From Granulicatella balaenopterae (GTDB lineage: Bacteria; Bacillota; Bacilli; Lactobacillales; Aerococcaceae), in contig NZ_FOGF01000010.1 in the NCBI RefSeq assembly GCF_900111135.1, positions 1 through 58,270 on the forward strand: 58,270 nucleotides of DNA, written 5' to 3'. A model generated the notes under the pieces. It saw nothing but the letters and a program-made list of their open reading frames with translations. It was not told the origin of the DNA and ran no database searches. Position numbers and translations under genes: made by a program. Below, in pieces: positions 20,634 to 30,084 of the stretch (the stretch's first letter is position 1; the number at the start of each line of letters is the position of its first letter).

Positions 20634-20876
20634 CTTTTTCCACCCCTATTATTTAATATTTACTGAAACTCTCACAACCAAAGTCATAAGGTTCTGTAAC
20701 AGCGATTGCCATTAGTATGCCTAATCGCAAATCTTTTATTACAGACTTTATTGGTATTAACAGCTATCACCTCTATCATATACCGATAGGCTCGTTTCAA
20801 AACCTTTTTTAATAACACCTTTTCTCTTACGACTTAAGTCACGAATGATTAGGTGCGTTTTATAAATGTTACATTT
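20634..20876 (-). ncRNA. Structured rpoB 5' leader (candidate Lacto-rpoB motif)
   Basis: About 240 transcribed bases precede rpoB and contain no reading frame. Small pairings are visible on the minus strand: CTATC / GATAG around 20775, GCGATT / AATCGC around 20702-20727, and the palindrome GACTTAAGTC. A conserved RNA motif called Lacto-rpoB is known upstream of rpoB in Lactobacillales; position and order fit, but I cannot confirm the covariance model by eye. Confidence 0.45.
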
Positions 20877-20905
20877 ATATTACAATTATTAAAACTGTAT
20901 ATCAA
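20877..20905 (-). promoter_or_regulatory. Probable rpoBC promoter
   Basis: TTGATA (20905-20900), a 17-base spacer and TAATAT (20882-20877) form a good sigma-A promoter on the minus strand, about 245 bases before the rpoB start. The stretch 20906-21074 between it and the rpmE2 terminator holds only small inverted repeats (GCTATTG / CAATAGC) and no gene. Confidence 0.6.
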
Positions 20906-21074
20906 AATGAATCTTACTTAGTTTTTTGACAAAAAAAAAGCCAAAGTTTTTTAGAAGTTCCATACTTGAAATATGTTCTAATCCCTTTGATTTTGCAGTA
21001 AACTCGCTATTGGACAATATTTCAATAGCAAATTAATAACCTAATTGCATTCATTTCATTTTGTAATTATATAA

Positions 21075-21110
21075 CAAAAAAAGGGATATGTCAATAGCGA
21101 CATTCCCTTT
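21075..21110 (-). terminator. Terminator after rpmE2
   Basis: On the minus strand AAAGGGA...GTC pairs with GAC...TCCCTTT and is followed by a run of seven T. It begins about ten bases after the stop codon. Confidence 0.8.
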
Positions 21111-21120
21111 AGCAATCTGC

Positions 21121-21387
21121 TTATTTTGGTTGTGCGTTTTTGTCTGCAAAACCGTATTTCTTGTTGAAACGATCCACACGACCATCTGCTTGTGTGAATT
21201 TTTGACGTCCTGTGTAGAATGGGTGTGAATCTGATGAGATTTCTACACGGATTAATGGGTATTCGTTGCCGTCTTCCCATTCAACAGTTTCACTAGATTG
21301 TTTAGTAGAACCTGTTAAGAATTTAAATCCTGTTGTTGTGTCCATGAATACTACTGGACGGTAATTTGGGTGAATTCCTGGTTTCAT
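21121..21387 (-). CDS. rpmE2: Ribosomal protein bL31, type B (zinc-free)
   Basis: 88-residue large-subunit protein at the central protuberance. Begins [18 protein letters not shown] and ends with [13 protein letters not shown], typical of type B L31, which lacks the Cys zinc site and replaces the zinc form when zinc is scarce. No Zur-like box is evident at its promoter. ATG follows AGGAGGAATAGC. It has its own promoter after rho. Confidence 0.95.
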   Translation of the reverse strand: MKPGIHPNYRPVVFMDTTTGFKFLTGSTKQSSETVEWEDGNEYPLIRVEISSDSHPFYTGRQKFTQADGRVDRFNKKYGFADKNAQPK

Positions 21388-21467
21388 AATGCTATTCCTC
21401 CTGCCCTGAACTATTTGCTAATTCAGAGTTATTTTTATTTTTGCATTTATATAAATGCGACAGTCGT

Positions 21468-21496
21468 ATCATAACATGCAGATAGTTAAAATGCAA
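21468..21496 (-). promoter_or_regulatory. Probable rpmE2 promoter
   Basis: TTGCAT (21496-21491), 17 bases, TATGAT (21473-21468) on the minus strand. A palindrome GCATTTATATAAATGC follows just downstream, in the 5' untranslated region, and could be a stabilising hairpin or a regulator site. Confidence 0.6.
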
Positions 21497-21520
21497 ACTG
21501 TTTTTGTCATTTTTTATACT

Positions 21521-22780
21521 TTATTTCATTAATTTTATTCTTTTGATGAAGTCTTGATTTGTACGGCTATCTTTTAGTTCTTTCATGAATTGTTCACTAA
21601 CTTCTAGGCCGTCACCTTTCATAATACGGCGAACTTTCCAGATTGCTTCTAGGGTATCTTTTGGTAATAATAATTCTTCTTTACGAGTACCTGATCGTTT
21701 AATATCGATTGCTGGGAAAATTCTTCTTTCGGCCATTTCACGTGATAGATGAATTTCTGCATTACCTGTCCCTTTGAACTCTTCGTAAATCACATCATCC
21801 ATGCGGCTTCCTGTCTCAACTAAAGCTGTTGCTAAAATGGTTAGACTACCTCCATGTTCGATATTACGTGCTGCCCCAAAGAATTTTTTAGGGCGATACA
21901 ATGCTGCTGGGTCAATCCCTCCGCTTAATGTACGTCCTGATGGTGGAATCGTTAAGTTATAAGCTCTTGCTAGACGAGTGATACTATCCATTAAGATAAT
22001 CACATCTCGTCCATCTTCCACTAAACGCATTGCTCGTTCTAAGACTAATTCACTAACACGTACATGACTTTCTGGCTTTTGATCAAATGTTGATGAGATT
22101 ACTTCAGCGTTAACCGTTCTTTCAATATCCGTTACTTCCTCAGGGCGTTCATCAATTAATAAAATCAATAATTCTGCATCTGGATAATTTTCAGAGATAC
22201 CATTAGCGATTTCTTTTAATAGGCTGGTCTTTCCGGCTTTTGGCGGTGCAACGATTAAGCCACGTTGACCAAATCCAATCGGCGCAATTAAATCCATTGT
22301 ACGAGACGCCATACGTCCACGAGTTGTTTCTAATGTGATTTGTGTATCAGGATATAAAGGTGTTAGTCCTGGAAAGTGTTCACGTTCTTTAGCATCTTCT
22401 GGGTTTTTACCATTAACTAAACCAACTTGCATTAAGCCATTATAGCGTTCTGATTGTTTTGGTGGTCTAGCTGTTCCTGATACTAAGTCACCATTTCTTA
22501 AGTCAAAACGGCGAATTTGCGAATTAGAAATATAGATATCTTCTTGACTTGGGCTATAGTTAATTGGTCTTAAAAATCCATAACCTTCATTATGATTAAT
22601 ATCTAAAACACCTGATACTCGGAAAAATCCAGTTGCTTCTTCTTGCGCTCTAATAACGGCAAGTGATAATTCTTTTTTATTCATTTGACTATAGTAGGGA
22701 ATTTTATATTCTTTGGCATAGGCATAAATTTCTTTTAAGGTTTTCTTTTCTAAGCTTTCAAGCGTTACTGTCTCAGACAT
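21521..22780 (-). CDS. rho: Transcription termination factor Rho
   Basis: Hexameric RNA-dependent ATPase helicase that ends transcription. 419 residues from ATG 22780. The N-terminal helical domain ([16 protein letters not shown]) is followed by the cold-shock-like RNA-binding fold ([20 protein letters not shown]), Walker [11 protein letters not shown] and Walker [18 protein letters not shown] longer in-frame start at 22804 lies inside murA and is disfavoured, because GGAGAAGAG sits 9 bases before 22780. The start is one base after the murA stop, so the two are coupled. Confidence 0.95.
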   Translation of the reverse strand: MSETVTLESLEKKTLKEIYAYAKEYKIPYYSQMNKKELSLAVIRAQEEATGFFRVSGVLDINHNEGYGFLRPINYSPSQEDIYISNSQIRRFDLRNGDLVSGTARPPKQSERYNGLMQVGLVNGKNPEDAKEREHFPGLTPLYPDTQITLETTRGRMASRTMDLIAPIGFGQRGLIVAPPKAGKTSLLKEIANGISENYPDAELLILLIDERPEEVTDIERTVNAEVISSTFDQKPESHVRVSELVLERAMRLVEDGRDVIILMDSITRLARAYNLTIPPSGRTLSGGIDPAALYRPKKFFGAARNIEHGGSLTILATALVETGSRMDDVIYEEFKGTGNAEIHLSREMAERRIFPAIDIKRSGTRKEELLLPKDTLEAIWKVRRIMKGDGLEVSEQFMKELKDSRTNQDFIKRIKLMK

Positions 22781-22781
22781 C

Positions 22782-24053
22782 TTACTCTTCTCCAGGAACT
22801 TCAATCATTTGAATATCAGCACCCAATGCTTGAAGTTTTTCAACGATATTTGAGTATCCTCTTAAGATATGTCCTACATTAGAAATTGTTGTTGTGCCTT
22901 CTGCCATTAAACCAGCAGCTACTAAACATGCGCCTGCTCGTAAATCACTTGCAGCTACTTCACAGCCTTGTAACTTGCTTGGTCCTTTAATATAAATCAC
23001 ATCATTTTCTACACGTCCTGATGCGCCCATACGATTTAATTCTGGAATGTGGTTAACACGTTTAGGGTAAATTGTATCCATAATACGTGCTTCGCCTTGT
23101 GCTTTTACTAATAATGGTGTAATGGTTTGTTGTAAATCAGTTGCAAATCCTGGATATGGTAATGTTTTAATGTTTACTGCTCTTAAATCATCTGATTTCT
23201 TCACTAAGATATCTTCTTCGCCAACTTCCATATTTACGCCCATTTCGTTCATCTTAGCTAATAAGCCTTCGATATGTTCACAAATAACATTTTTAACGAC
23301 AACATTATCACCCATTGCTGCAGCGATTGATAAATAAGTTCCTGCTTCAATACGGTCAGGAATAATTGTGTGGCGACAACCATGTAATTCTTCTACACCA
23401 GTAATACGAATTTCATTTGTACCAGCACCTTTAATATTGGCACCCATTTTATTTAATAGGTTAGCAATATCAATGATTTCTGGTTCACGTGCAGCATTTT
23501 CAATAATTGTCTTACCTTTTGCACGAACAGATGCTAATAAGACATTGATAGTAGCGCCAACTGATACCACGTCCATATAGATACGTGTGCCTTCCAAACC
23601 TTTTTCTTGTGCTTTTAAATAAATTGCGCCATGTTCATTTTTAACACTTGCACCTAATGCTTCAAATCCTTTAATATGTTGGTCAATTGGGCGAGGGCCT
23701 AAAAAGCACCCTCCTGGTAAACCAACTACTCCTTCGCCAAACTTAGCAAGTAATACTCCCATAAAGTAATATGAAGCACGCATACTTTGAATCTTTCCTG
23801 TTGGCATTGGAATTGAGACCATATTTGTTGGGTCAATGGTCATTACACCATCCTTAAATTCAACTGCTACGTTAAAATCTTTCAAAATAGAAATTAAAGC
23901 TTCAACATCTTGAATCTCCGGTACACCTTCTAATATAACGGGTTCATTGGCTAAAATTGCTGCTGGAATTAACGCAACTGTACTATTTTTAGCGCCACTA
24001 ATTAAGACTTCTCCGCTTAATTTTTTACCGCCATTTATCACTAATTTTTTCAT
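22782..24053 (-). CDS. murA: UDP-N-acetylglucosamine 1-carboxyvinyltransferase (second-copy MurA/MurZ type)
   Basis: Transfers enolpyruvate from phosphoenolpyruvate to UDP-GlcNAc, the first committed step of peptidoglycan synthesis. 423 residues. The loop GGCFLGPRP carries catalytic Cys116, the residue alkylated by fosfomycin. Other family segments: [17 protein letters not shown] and DRIEAGTYL. Low-GC Gram-positives have two copies; the one next to rho is usually called MurZ, MurAB or MurA2. The numbering within the species cannot be settled here. Confidence 0.93.
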   Translation of the reverse strand: MKKLVINGGKKLSGEVLISGAKNSTVALIPAAILANEPVILEGVPEIQDVEALISILKDFNVAVEFKDGVMTIDPTNMVSIPMPTGKIQSMRASYYFMGVLLAKFGEGVVGLPGGCFLGPRPIDQHIKGFEALGASVKNEHGAIYLKAQEKGLEGTRIYMDVVSVGATINVLLASVRAKGKTIIENAAREPEIIDIANLLNKMGANIKGAGTNEIRITGVEELHGCRHTIIPDRIEAGTYLSIAAAMGDNVVVKNVICEHIEGLLAKMNEMGVNMEVGEEDILVKKSDDLRAVNIKTLPYPGFATDLQQTITPLLVKAQGEARIMDTIYPKRVNHIPELNRMGASGRVENDVIYIKGPSKLQGCEVAASDLRAGACLVAAGLMAEGTTTISNVGHILRGYSNIVEKLQALGADIQMIEVPGEE

Positions 24054-24234
24054 TTATGTATATCCTTTCAACTATGACATTCATCAATTATTTATATATT
24101 AAGTACCGTTCTTATATTTCGGTCTAAAGTATCTTCTAACTTATCATACCTTAATATCTTAAAATTGCAATAAGGAAAACTATAATTATTTTTTGAAACA
24201 GCATTTTTTGTCATAAATAAGTATTTTTTCCAAA

Positions 24235-24265
24235 CAAAAAAAGGAATAGCTTGATGCTACTCCTC
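24235..24265 (-). terminator. Terminator after pta
   Basis: Hairpin AGGAGTAGC / GCTATTCCT around ATCAA, followed by seven T on the minus strand, 21 bases past the pta stop. Confidence 0.8.
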
Positions 24266-24285
24266 TTATTGATTCTGAACCTGAA

Positions 24286-25284
24286 TTATCCCATTAATGA
24301 TTGGTTAGCTGTAATGATTGAAATTTTATAAACGTCTTCTTCATTACATCCACGAGATAAATCTGAAATTGGTTTGTTTAATCCTTGTAAGATTGGTCCA
24401 ATCGCTTCAAATCCACCGAAACGTTGCGCAATCTTGTAGCCAATGTTTCCTGATTGAATTTCTGGGAAGACAAAGACACTTGCTTGTCCAGCTACTGGTG
24501 AGTCTGGAGCTTTTTGCTTACCAACTGTTGGTACGAAAGCTGCGTCAAATTGTAATTCGCCATCAATATTATATTGTGGTGCTAATTCTTTAGCGATAGT
24601 TGCTGCTTCTCTTACTTTATCAACTTCTGGAGATTTAGCTGATCCTTTTGTTGAGAAACTTAATAAAGCAACATTTGGTTCGATACCAAATAATTCAGCA
24701 GTCTTAGCTGATTCTACAGCGATTTCTGCTAATTCTTGTGCATTAGGATTGACATTGATTGCGCAATCACTGAAGATATATTTTTCACGCATATTGCTGT
24801 GAATCATGATGAAAGCACCACTTGTACGTGATACTCCTGGTTTTGTTTTAATGATTTGTAGTGCTGGACGTACTGTATCTCCTGTTGAGTGTACGGCACC
24901 TGATACTAATCCTGCTGCACGGTCCATATAGACAAGCATTGTGCCAAAATAAGTTACATCACGTAATAATTTTTCGGCATCTGTTCTTGTTGTTTTGCCT
25001 TTACGACGTTCAACAAAGCTATCAACCATTTCATCGTAGGCGTAGTAATTGTTTGGATCGATTAATTGGATACCTGTTAAGTTAAAGCCACGTTCTGCTG
25101 CGATGCGTTGGATTTCTGAAATATTCCCTAATAAGATTGGTTCACATAAGTTTTCAGCATGCAAACGTACTGCTGCTCCTAAAATACGTGGTTCTGTACC
25201 TTCTGGAAAGACAATTTTGATACCTTTGTTGACAATTTTTTCTGATAATTCTTCAAATAATGACACATTATTCACTTTCTTCAC
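24286..25284 (-). CDS. pta: Phosphate acetyltransferase
   Basis: Converts acetyl-CoA and phosphate to acetyl phosphate, feeding acetate kinase for ATP. 332 residues, the short form without extra N-terminal domains. Family text includes KIVFPEGTEPRILGAAVRL, GAVHSTGDTVRPALQIIKTKPG, LLSFSTKGSAKSPEVDKV and FVFPEIQSGNIGYKIAQR. The start is GTG 25284 with AAAAGGA upstream; a second GTG three codons on with CGGAG before it is an alternative. Stands alone between terminators. Confidence 0.95.
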   Translation of the reverse strand: MKKVNNVSLFEELSEKIVNKGIKIVFPEGTEPRILGAAVRLHAENLCEPILLGNISEIQRIAAERGFNLTGIQLIDPNNYYAYDEMVDSFVERRKGKTTRTDAEKLLRDVTYFGTMLVYMDRAAGLVSGAVHSTGDTVRPALQIIKTKPGVSRTSGAFIMIHSNMREKYIFSDCAINVNPNAQELAEIAVESAKTAELFGIEPNVALLSFSTKGSAKSPEVDKVREAATIAKELAPQYNIDGELQFDAAFVPTVGKQKAPDSPVAGQASVFVFPEIQSGNIGYKIAQRFGGFEAIGPILQGLNKPISDLSRGCNEEDVYKISIITANQSLMG

Positions 25285-25480
25285 TCCGTTTCCTTTTGTT
25301 ACTATTATGATACAACTTTTATGAATAAAATAACAGTCTATTTATGATATTTTCAACACTTTTCACAATCAGCACATTTTCTGTTACAATACATTTATCG
25401 TATGAATATAACAGTTGTTGTTTTTATTTCCTGAAAACAGTGGATTTTTATGTAAAATTTTTATTAAATTTGTATGAACA

Positions 25481-25515
25481 AAAATAGGCTACTACACATA
25501 CTTGTAGTAACCTAT
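25481..25515 (-). terminator. Terminator after the YvrJ gene
   Basis: ATAGG-TACTACA paired with TGTAGTA-CCTAT, followed by TTTTT on the minus strand, starting about 6 bases after the small gene's stop. Confidence 0.85.
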
Positions 25516-25520
25516 CTAAT

Positions 25521-25673
25521 TTATTGCTTTATAGTGGTCGTTAATTGTTGCAATAAGCTAATCATAATATCTAGTTTTTTCTCCATACGATTCAATAAGT
25601 ATACAGAAACTACAATCGGAAAACCTGTATTACCAATTATATCGACCATTTGATTTAGTAAAGTCTCTTCCAT
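25521..25673 (-). CDS. YvrJ-family micro-protein
   Basis: A 50-residue protein with a strong ribosome site (AAAGGAGTG, 6 bases before ATG 25673) and its own terminator. It reads MEETLLNQMVDIIGNTGFPI, then a short hydrophobic stretch VVSVYLL, then the charged NRMEKKLD and a helical tail. The pattern of Asn-Gly-Phe-Pro-Ile followed by a membrane helix and a Met-Glu-Lys-Lys turn is that of the YvrJ family, small single-pass proteins of unknown function. It follows the Cof gene by 71 bases on the same strand. Confidence 0.8.
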   Translation of the reverse strand: MEETLLNQMVDIIGNTGFPIVVSVYLLNRMEKKLDIMISLLQQLTTTIKQ

Positions 25674-25744
25674 TAGAAACACTCCTTTTTGTGGGGCACC
25701 ATTCTACCTTAATAGCGTTGCGAAAGAGACAGCTGTTCCACTTA

Positions 25745-26614
25745 TTAGTTTTCAGGAAAATATTGATTAATAATTTGTGCTACGCCACCTTCTGTATTAG
25801 CTCCAGTGTGGAATGTTGAAATGGCTTTAACATAATCTTCAGCATTGGCCATCACATAACCATAACCAACTTCTTCTAACATAGAGATATCATTACCATT
25901 ATCGCCAAATGCCAATGTCTTTTCTAAATCATATCCATGGGCTTTGGCATATTTTTTTAAGGCAACACCCTTTTGCGCATCAATATGATTCACTTCAATA
26001 TTATTATAAAACGATGAAGTAATGGCTAAATCCGTCATTTCTTGTGTAACAAATTCACGAACTGCGGTAAAGGCTGGTTGACCTTCTTTACTAAATGCTG
26101 TAATTTTTAGGAATTCTTGACTGCCATCAGTTAAAATTTCTTCGTAGTCTTCAATGGCTTGAATGCGTAGGATTTTTTTGAAATCATCCATGCTTTTGGC
26201 TAATTCTTCCTCAGTGATTCCAGGCTCTTGTTCTTGTAACCAATCACTTAACTCTGCCATACGTGTCTCATAATGTGTTGAATAGACGCCACTTGTTGTC
26301 ATAATTTCAGCGTATAAGCCATTTTCAGCAAATTTTTGTAAAACAATGCGCACTTCCTCAGCAGGTATGCTATTAGTCTCAATTAAGCGGCCGTCACTAT
26401 CATAGGTTTTAGCGCCATTTAATGCGATCAATGGACAAGTAATTCCAGCTGGTTCTAAACACATCTTAGCTTGTTCAAAGTCGCGCCCCGTACAAACGAT
26501 GAATGGTACACCTTTCGCTTGAATGCGTTTGACTGCTGTAACATTATCTTCATGAATCGTTGTATGATCTTTTAAAAAAGTTCCATCCATATCCGTTGCA
26601 ATTAATTCAATCAT
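25745..26614 (-). CDS. Cof-type HAD-superfamily phosphatase
   Basis: Cytosolic phosphatase of the Cof/YidA type, 289 residues. HAD motif I DMDGTFL (nucleophile and acid-base Asp near residues 8 and 10), motif II CTGRD, and motifs III-IV KGVALKKYAKAHGYDLEKT and AFGDNGNDISML are all present. Substrates in this family are sugar phosphates, FMN or phosphorylated cofactors and cannot be told from sequence. Starts at ATG after GGAGGG, 25 bases after the ABC-F gene. Confidence 0.9.
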   Translation of the reverse strand: MIELIATDMDGTFLKDHTTIHEDNVTAVKRIQAKGVPFIVCTGRDFEQAKMCLEPAGITCPLIALNGAKTYDSDGRLIETNSIPAEEVRIVLQKFAENGLYAEIMTTSGVYSTHYETRMAELSDWLQEQEPGITEEELAKSMDDFKKILRIQAIEDYEEILTDGSQEFLKITAFSKEGQPAFTAVREFVTQEMTDLAITSSFYNNIEVNHIDAQKGVALKKYAKAHGYDLEKTLAFGDNGNDISMLEEVGYGYVMANAEDYVKAISTFHTGANTEGGVAQIINQYFPEN

Positions 26615-26639
26615 TCGTTTCCCTCCATAATTGTATTAT

Positions 26640-28184
26640 TTATTGTAAGTCTGAAAAATCCCAAATATCCGTTGCTAAGCCATCATAGAATTCTGGTTCG
26701 TGACAAACCATTAAAATGCTACCTTTATATTCTTGTAGGGCACGTTTTAATTCATCTTTAGCATCGATGTCTAAATGGTTAGTTGGTTCATCTAGTACTA
26801 ATACATTGCTTTCTTCATTCATTAATTTACAAAAACGTACTTTAGCTTGTTCCCCACCACTTAATACTTGTACTTGACTTTCGATATGTTTTGACGTTAA
26901 TCCACATCTTGCTAAAGCAGCACGAACTTCTGGTTGGGTCATTGATGGGAAAGTATCCCAAATCTCTTCTAAAGCGCTCTTACGATTACCTTTTGGTGAT
27001 TCTTGTTCAAAGTAACCTAAGTCTAGATAGTCACCACGGAAAGCTTGCCCTTCAAGTGGTTCAATCACACCTAATAAACTTTTTAGTAGAGTTGTTTTAC
27101 CGATACCATTTGCACCGACAATCGCAATTTTTTGGCCACGTTGCATTTCTAAGTTTAGTGGTTTAGTCAATGGACGATCATAACCGATCACTAAATCTTC
27201 TGCTTGGAAAATATAACGGCTTGTTGCACGTGAATAATGGAAATCAAATTTTGGTTTTGGTTTTTCGCCAGCTAATTCTATCATATCCATTTTATCTAAC
27301 TTTTTCTGACGAGACATGGCCATATTACGGGTAGCTACACGGGCTTTATTGCGGTTTACGAAATCTTTTAAATCAGCAATCTCTTTTTGTTGGCGATTAT
27401 AAGCGGCTTCTAATTGAGCTTTCTTCATAGCATAAACTTCTTCAAATTGGTGATAGTCCCCAACATAACGGTTCAATTCTTGATTATCCATATGATAAAT
27501 TAAGTTAACCACACTATTTAGGAATGGAATATCATGCGAAATTAAGATAAAGGCATTTTCATATTCTTGTAAATAGCGACGTAACCATTCAATATGTTCA
27601 ACGTCTAAATAGTTGGTTGGTTCATCTAGTAATAAGATATCTGGTTTTTCTAGTAATAATTTAGCTAGTAATACTTTTGTACGTTGACCACCACTTAATT
27701 CTGATACTTGTGAGTCCAAACCAAAAGCCGTCACACCTAACGCTCGGGCAACTTCATCAATTTTAGCATCTAAAATATAAAAATCATGACTTTCTAGACG
27801 GTCTTGTAAATCACCAACTTCAGCTAGTAATTGATTCATTTGGTCTTCATCAGCTTCACCCATTTGCATATAAATTTCATTAATGCGGGCTTCTGTTACA
27901 AATAAATCATCAAAGGCTTTTTGTAAAACATCACGTACAGTCATTCCTTCTTCTAATACGGTATGTTGATCTAAATAACCAGCCTTAACATTTTTAGACC
28001 ATTCAATTTTGCCTTCATCAGGCTGCAATTGGCCCGTGACAATATTCATGAAAGTTGATTTACCTTCACCATTTGCTCCGACTAAACCAATATGTTCCCC
28101 TTTTAATAATCGGAAACTAACATCATTAAAAATTGCTCGTTCACCAAATCCGTGTGTTAAGCGTTCTACATTTAAAATACTCAT
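26640..28184 (-). CDS. ABC-F family ATPase (YkpA/YbiT-like)
   Basis: 514 residues with two fused ATPase domains and no membrane part. Domain 1: Walker A GANGEGKST, signature LSGGQRTK, Walker B LLLDEPTNYLD. Domain 2: GANGIGKTT, LSGGEQAK, VLVLDEPTNHLD. A charged linker (about 240-310) joins them, as in ribosome-associated ABC-F proteins, which act on stalled or antibiotic-bound ribosomes or in translation control. The subgroup looks like housekeeping YkpA rather than an antibiotic-resistance type, but that is inferred from overall sequence. Confidence 0.9.
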   Translation of the reverse strand: MSILNVERLTHGFGERAIFNDVSFRLLKGEHIGLVGANGEGKSTFMNIVTGQLQPDEGKIEWSKNVKAGYLDQHTVLEEGMTVRDVLQKAFDDLFVTEARINEIYMQMGEADEDQMNQLLAEVGDLQDRLESHDFYILDAKIDEVARALGVTAFGLDSQVSELSGGQRTKVLLAKLLLEKPDILLLDEPTNYLDVEHIEWLRRYLQEYENAFILISHDIPFLNSVVNLIYHMDNQELNRYVGDYHQFEEVYAMKKAQLEAAYNRQQKEIADLKDFVNRNKARVATRNMAMSRQKKLDKMDMIELAGEKPKPKFDFHYSRATSRYIFQAEDLVIGYDRPLTKPLNLEMQRGQKIAIVGANGIGKTTLLKSLLGVIEPLEGQAFRGDYLDLGYFEQESPKGNRKSALEEIWDTFPSMTQPEVRAALARCGLTSKHIESQVQVLSGGEQAKVRFCKLMNEESNVLVLDEPTNHLDIDAKDELKRALQEYKGSILMVCHEPEFYDGLATDIWDFSDLQ

Positions 28185-28236
28185 TGTCTACCCCTTTATT
28201 GTTTAATTCATTCTTCTCTATATTACCATACTTTTT

Positions 28237-28268
28237 AAAAAAAATAGAACGAACTTAATGCTCGCTCT
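28237..28268 (-). terminator. Terminator after the ABC exporter gene
   Basis: AGAGCGA / TTCGTTCT with loop GCATTAAG, followed by ATTTTTTTT on the minus strand. Confidence 0.75.
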
Positions 28269-28328
28269 AAAATATTATTTTTTGAAATTTTTGCATCATA
28301 AGACTGAACCTTTTCTATCTTAGTTATG

Positions 28329-30065
28329 CTATTCTTGATGACTTTCCTCTTTCTTACCGAACTGCGCATGATACAATTCAGCATACATCCCATTTATTGC
28401 TAATAATTCTTGATGAGTGCCATCTTCAGTGATACCTTCTTCGGTTACCACTAAAATACGGTCGCAATCCTTAATCGTCGCTAAACGATGGGCAACAATT
28501 AAAGTGGTTCGCCCGACTGCTAATTCATCAAATGAACGTTGAATAAATTGTTCCGTCTTACTATCTAAAGCGCTCGTTGCTTCATCTAGGATTAAAATTG
28601 ATGGATTCTTCAAAAAAATTCTGGCAATCGCTAAGCGTTGTTTTTGTCCACCTGATAAACGCACACCACGCTGACCGACTACCGTATCCAATCCTTCTGG
28701 TAAATCCTTAACGACTTCGGCTAGTTTGGCTTTTTTAATGGCTTCTTCAACTTCTCTTTCTGTGGCATCCAATTTGCCATACAAAACATTTTCACGCAAA
28801 GTACCATTAAATAAAAAGACATCTTGTTGCACAATACCGATTTGCTTGCGTAGGGATTCTAGGGTGTATTCTTTAATCGAATGCTTATCAATCAAAATCT
28901 CACCCCTTGTTGCCTCATAAAATCTTGGCAATAAATTAACTAAAGTAGTCTTACCAACTCCAGATGGCCCGACTAAAGCCACTTTTTGCCCAGGCTCAAT
29001 CACGACAGATACATCCTCAAAGACACTAGCACCTTCATCATAAGAAAAGCTTACATCACGATATTCGATTAACCCATTAAAATGTGGTGCACAAACCGCC
29101 CCCGCTGCATCTTCTATATCGACCGGCTGATCCAAAACCTCACAAAAACGTCTAAAACCTGCAATACCTTTTGGATAGAGTTCAATCATCACATTCATCC
29201 GCTCAATTGGACGCACAAAGACATTCACTAATAAAATATAACCGACTAAATCCCCTGGTGTTAAATTCCCTCTTACGGTAAAATACGAACCAACCATTAA
29301 TGAAAATAAATTAATTGACTTAATCATCATATAGTTAAATGATGAACTTTGACCCATTGCCTGATAAAACTTAATCTTATTACTACGATATTGTTGGTTC
29401 AAATCCTCAAAGGCTAACTTTTCATGATCTTCATTAGCAAAAGCTTTCACCACACGCATGCCTGATAAGACATTTTCTAATCCTGCTGTATATTCCGCTA
29501 ATCCTTGATAAATTCCCTTATTAATCACGGTCATCTTACGATTATAATAACGAATCACAATCGCTAAAACCGGTACAAACACCACCGTCATTAACGCCAA
29601 GGTTGGTTGCACACGATACATTAATAAAAATGATCCCACTAAAGTCATAATCGCAATAAAGATTTCTTCTGGTCCATGATGACTCAATTCACTAATATCC
29701 CACAAATCACTTGATAAACGACTCATTAATTCACCCGTCTTCACCTTATCAAAGTAGGAATAGGATTGCTTTTGAATCTTGGCAAATAATTGGCGACGCA
29801 TATCAGTTTCAATATTAATCCCTAAACGATGACCTAAAGCCACCACAATATAATGTAAACCAGTTGTTACTAAATATAGCAATACTAAAGCTAAGCCAAT
29901 TAAGAAAATCTGACGCAAACTCCCAACTGGCAATACTTTATTAATTACTTGCCTTACTAGAACTGGAAAAGCCATCTCCAGTAAAGCCACTAATACCGCA
30001 CAACCAAAATCAATTAAGAATAAGCGTTTATACGGTTTGAAATAATTGAAAAATCGTTTAACCAT
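28329..30065 (-). CDS. ABC exporter, fused membrane and ATPase domains
   Basis: 578 residues: six membrane helices (about 15-305), then an ATPase domain with Walker A GPSGVGKTT, Q-loop IVQQDVFLF, signature RLSGGQKQRLA, a complete Walker B ILILDEATSALD and H-loop VAHRL. All catalytic residues are intact, so it can work as a homodimer. Substrate unknown; lipid-linked, peptide or drug export are all possible. It begins 19 bases after the wall-repeat serine hydrolase gene and is probably cotranscribed with it. ATG has AAAGGAAG upstream. Confidence 0.9.
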   Translation of the reverse strand: MVKRFFNYFKPYKRLFLIDFGCAVLVALLEMAFPVLVRQVINKVLPVGSLRQIFLIGLALVLLYLVTTGLHYIVVALGHRLGINIETDMRRQLFAKIQKQSYSYFDKVKTGELMSRLSSDLWDISELSHHGPEEIFIAIMTLVGSFLLMYRVQPTLALMTVVFVPVLAIVIRYYNRKMTVINKGIYQGLAEYTAGLENVLSGMRVVKAFANEDHEKLAFEDLNQQYRSNKIKFYQAMGQSSSFNYMMIKSINLFSLMVGSYFTVRGNLTPGDLVGYILLVNVFVRPIERMNVMIELYPKGIAGFRRFCEVLDQPVDIEDAAGAVCAPHFNGLIEYRDVSFSYDEGASVFEDVSVVIEPGQKVALVGPSGVGKTTLVNLLPRFYEATRGEILIDKHSIKEYTLESLRKQIGIVQQDVFLFNGTLRENVLYGKLDATEREVEEAIKKAKLAEVVKDLPEGLDTVVGQRGVRLSGGQKQRLAIARIFLKNPSILILDEATSALDSKTEQFIQRSFDELAVGRTTLIVAHRLATIKDCDRILVVTEEGITEDGTHQELLAINGMYAELYHAQFGKKEESHQE

Positions 30066-30084
30066 TTAGATACTTCCTTTTGAA

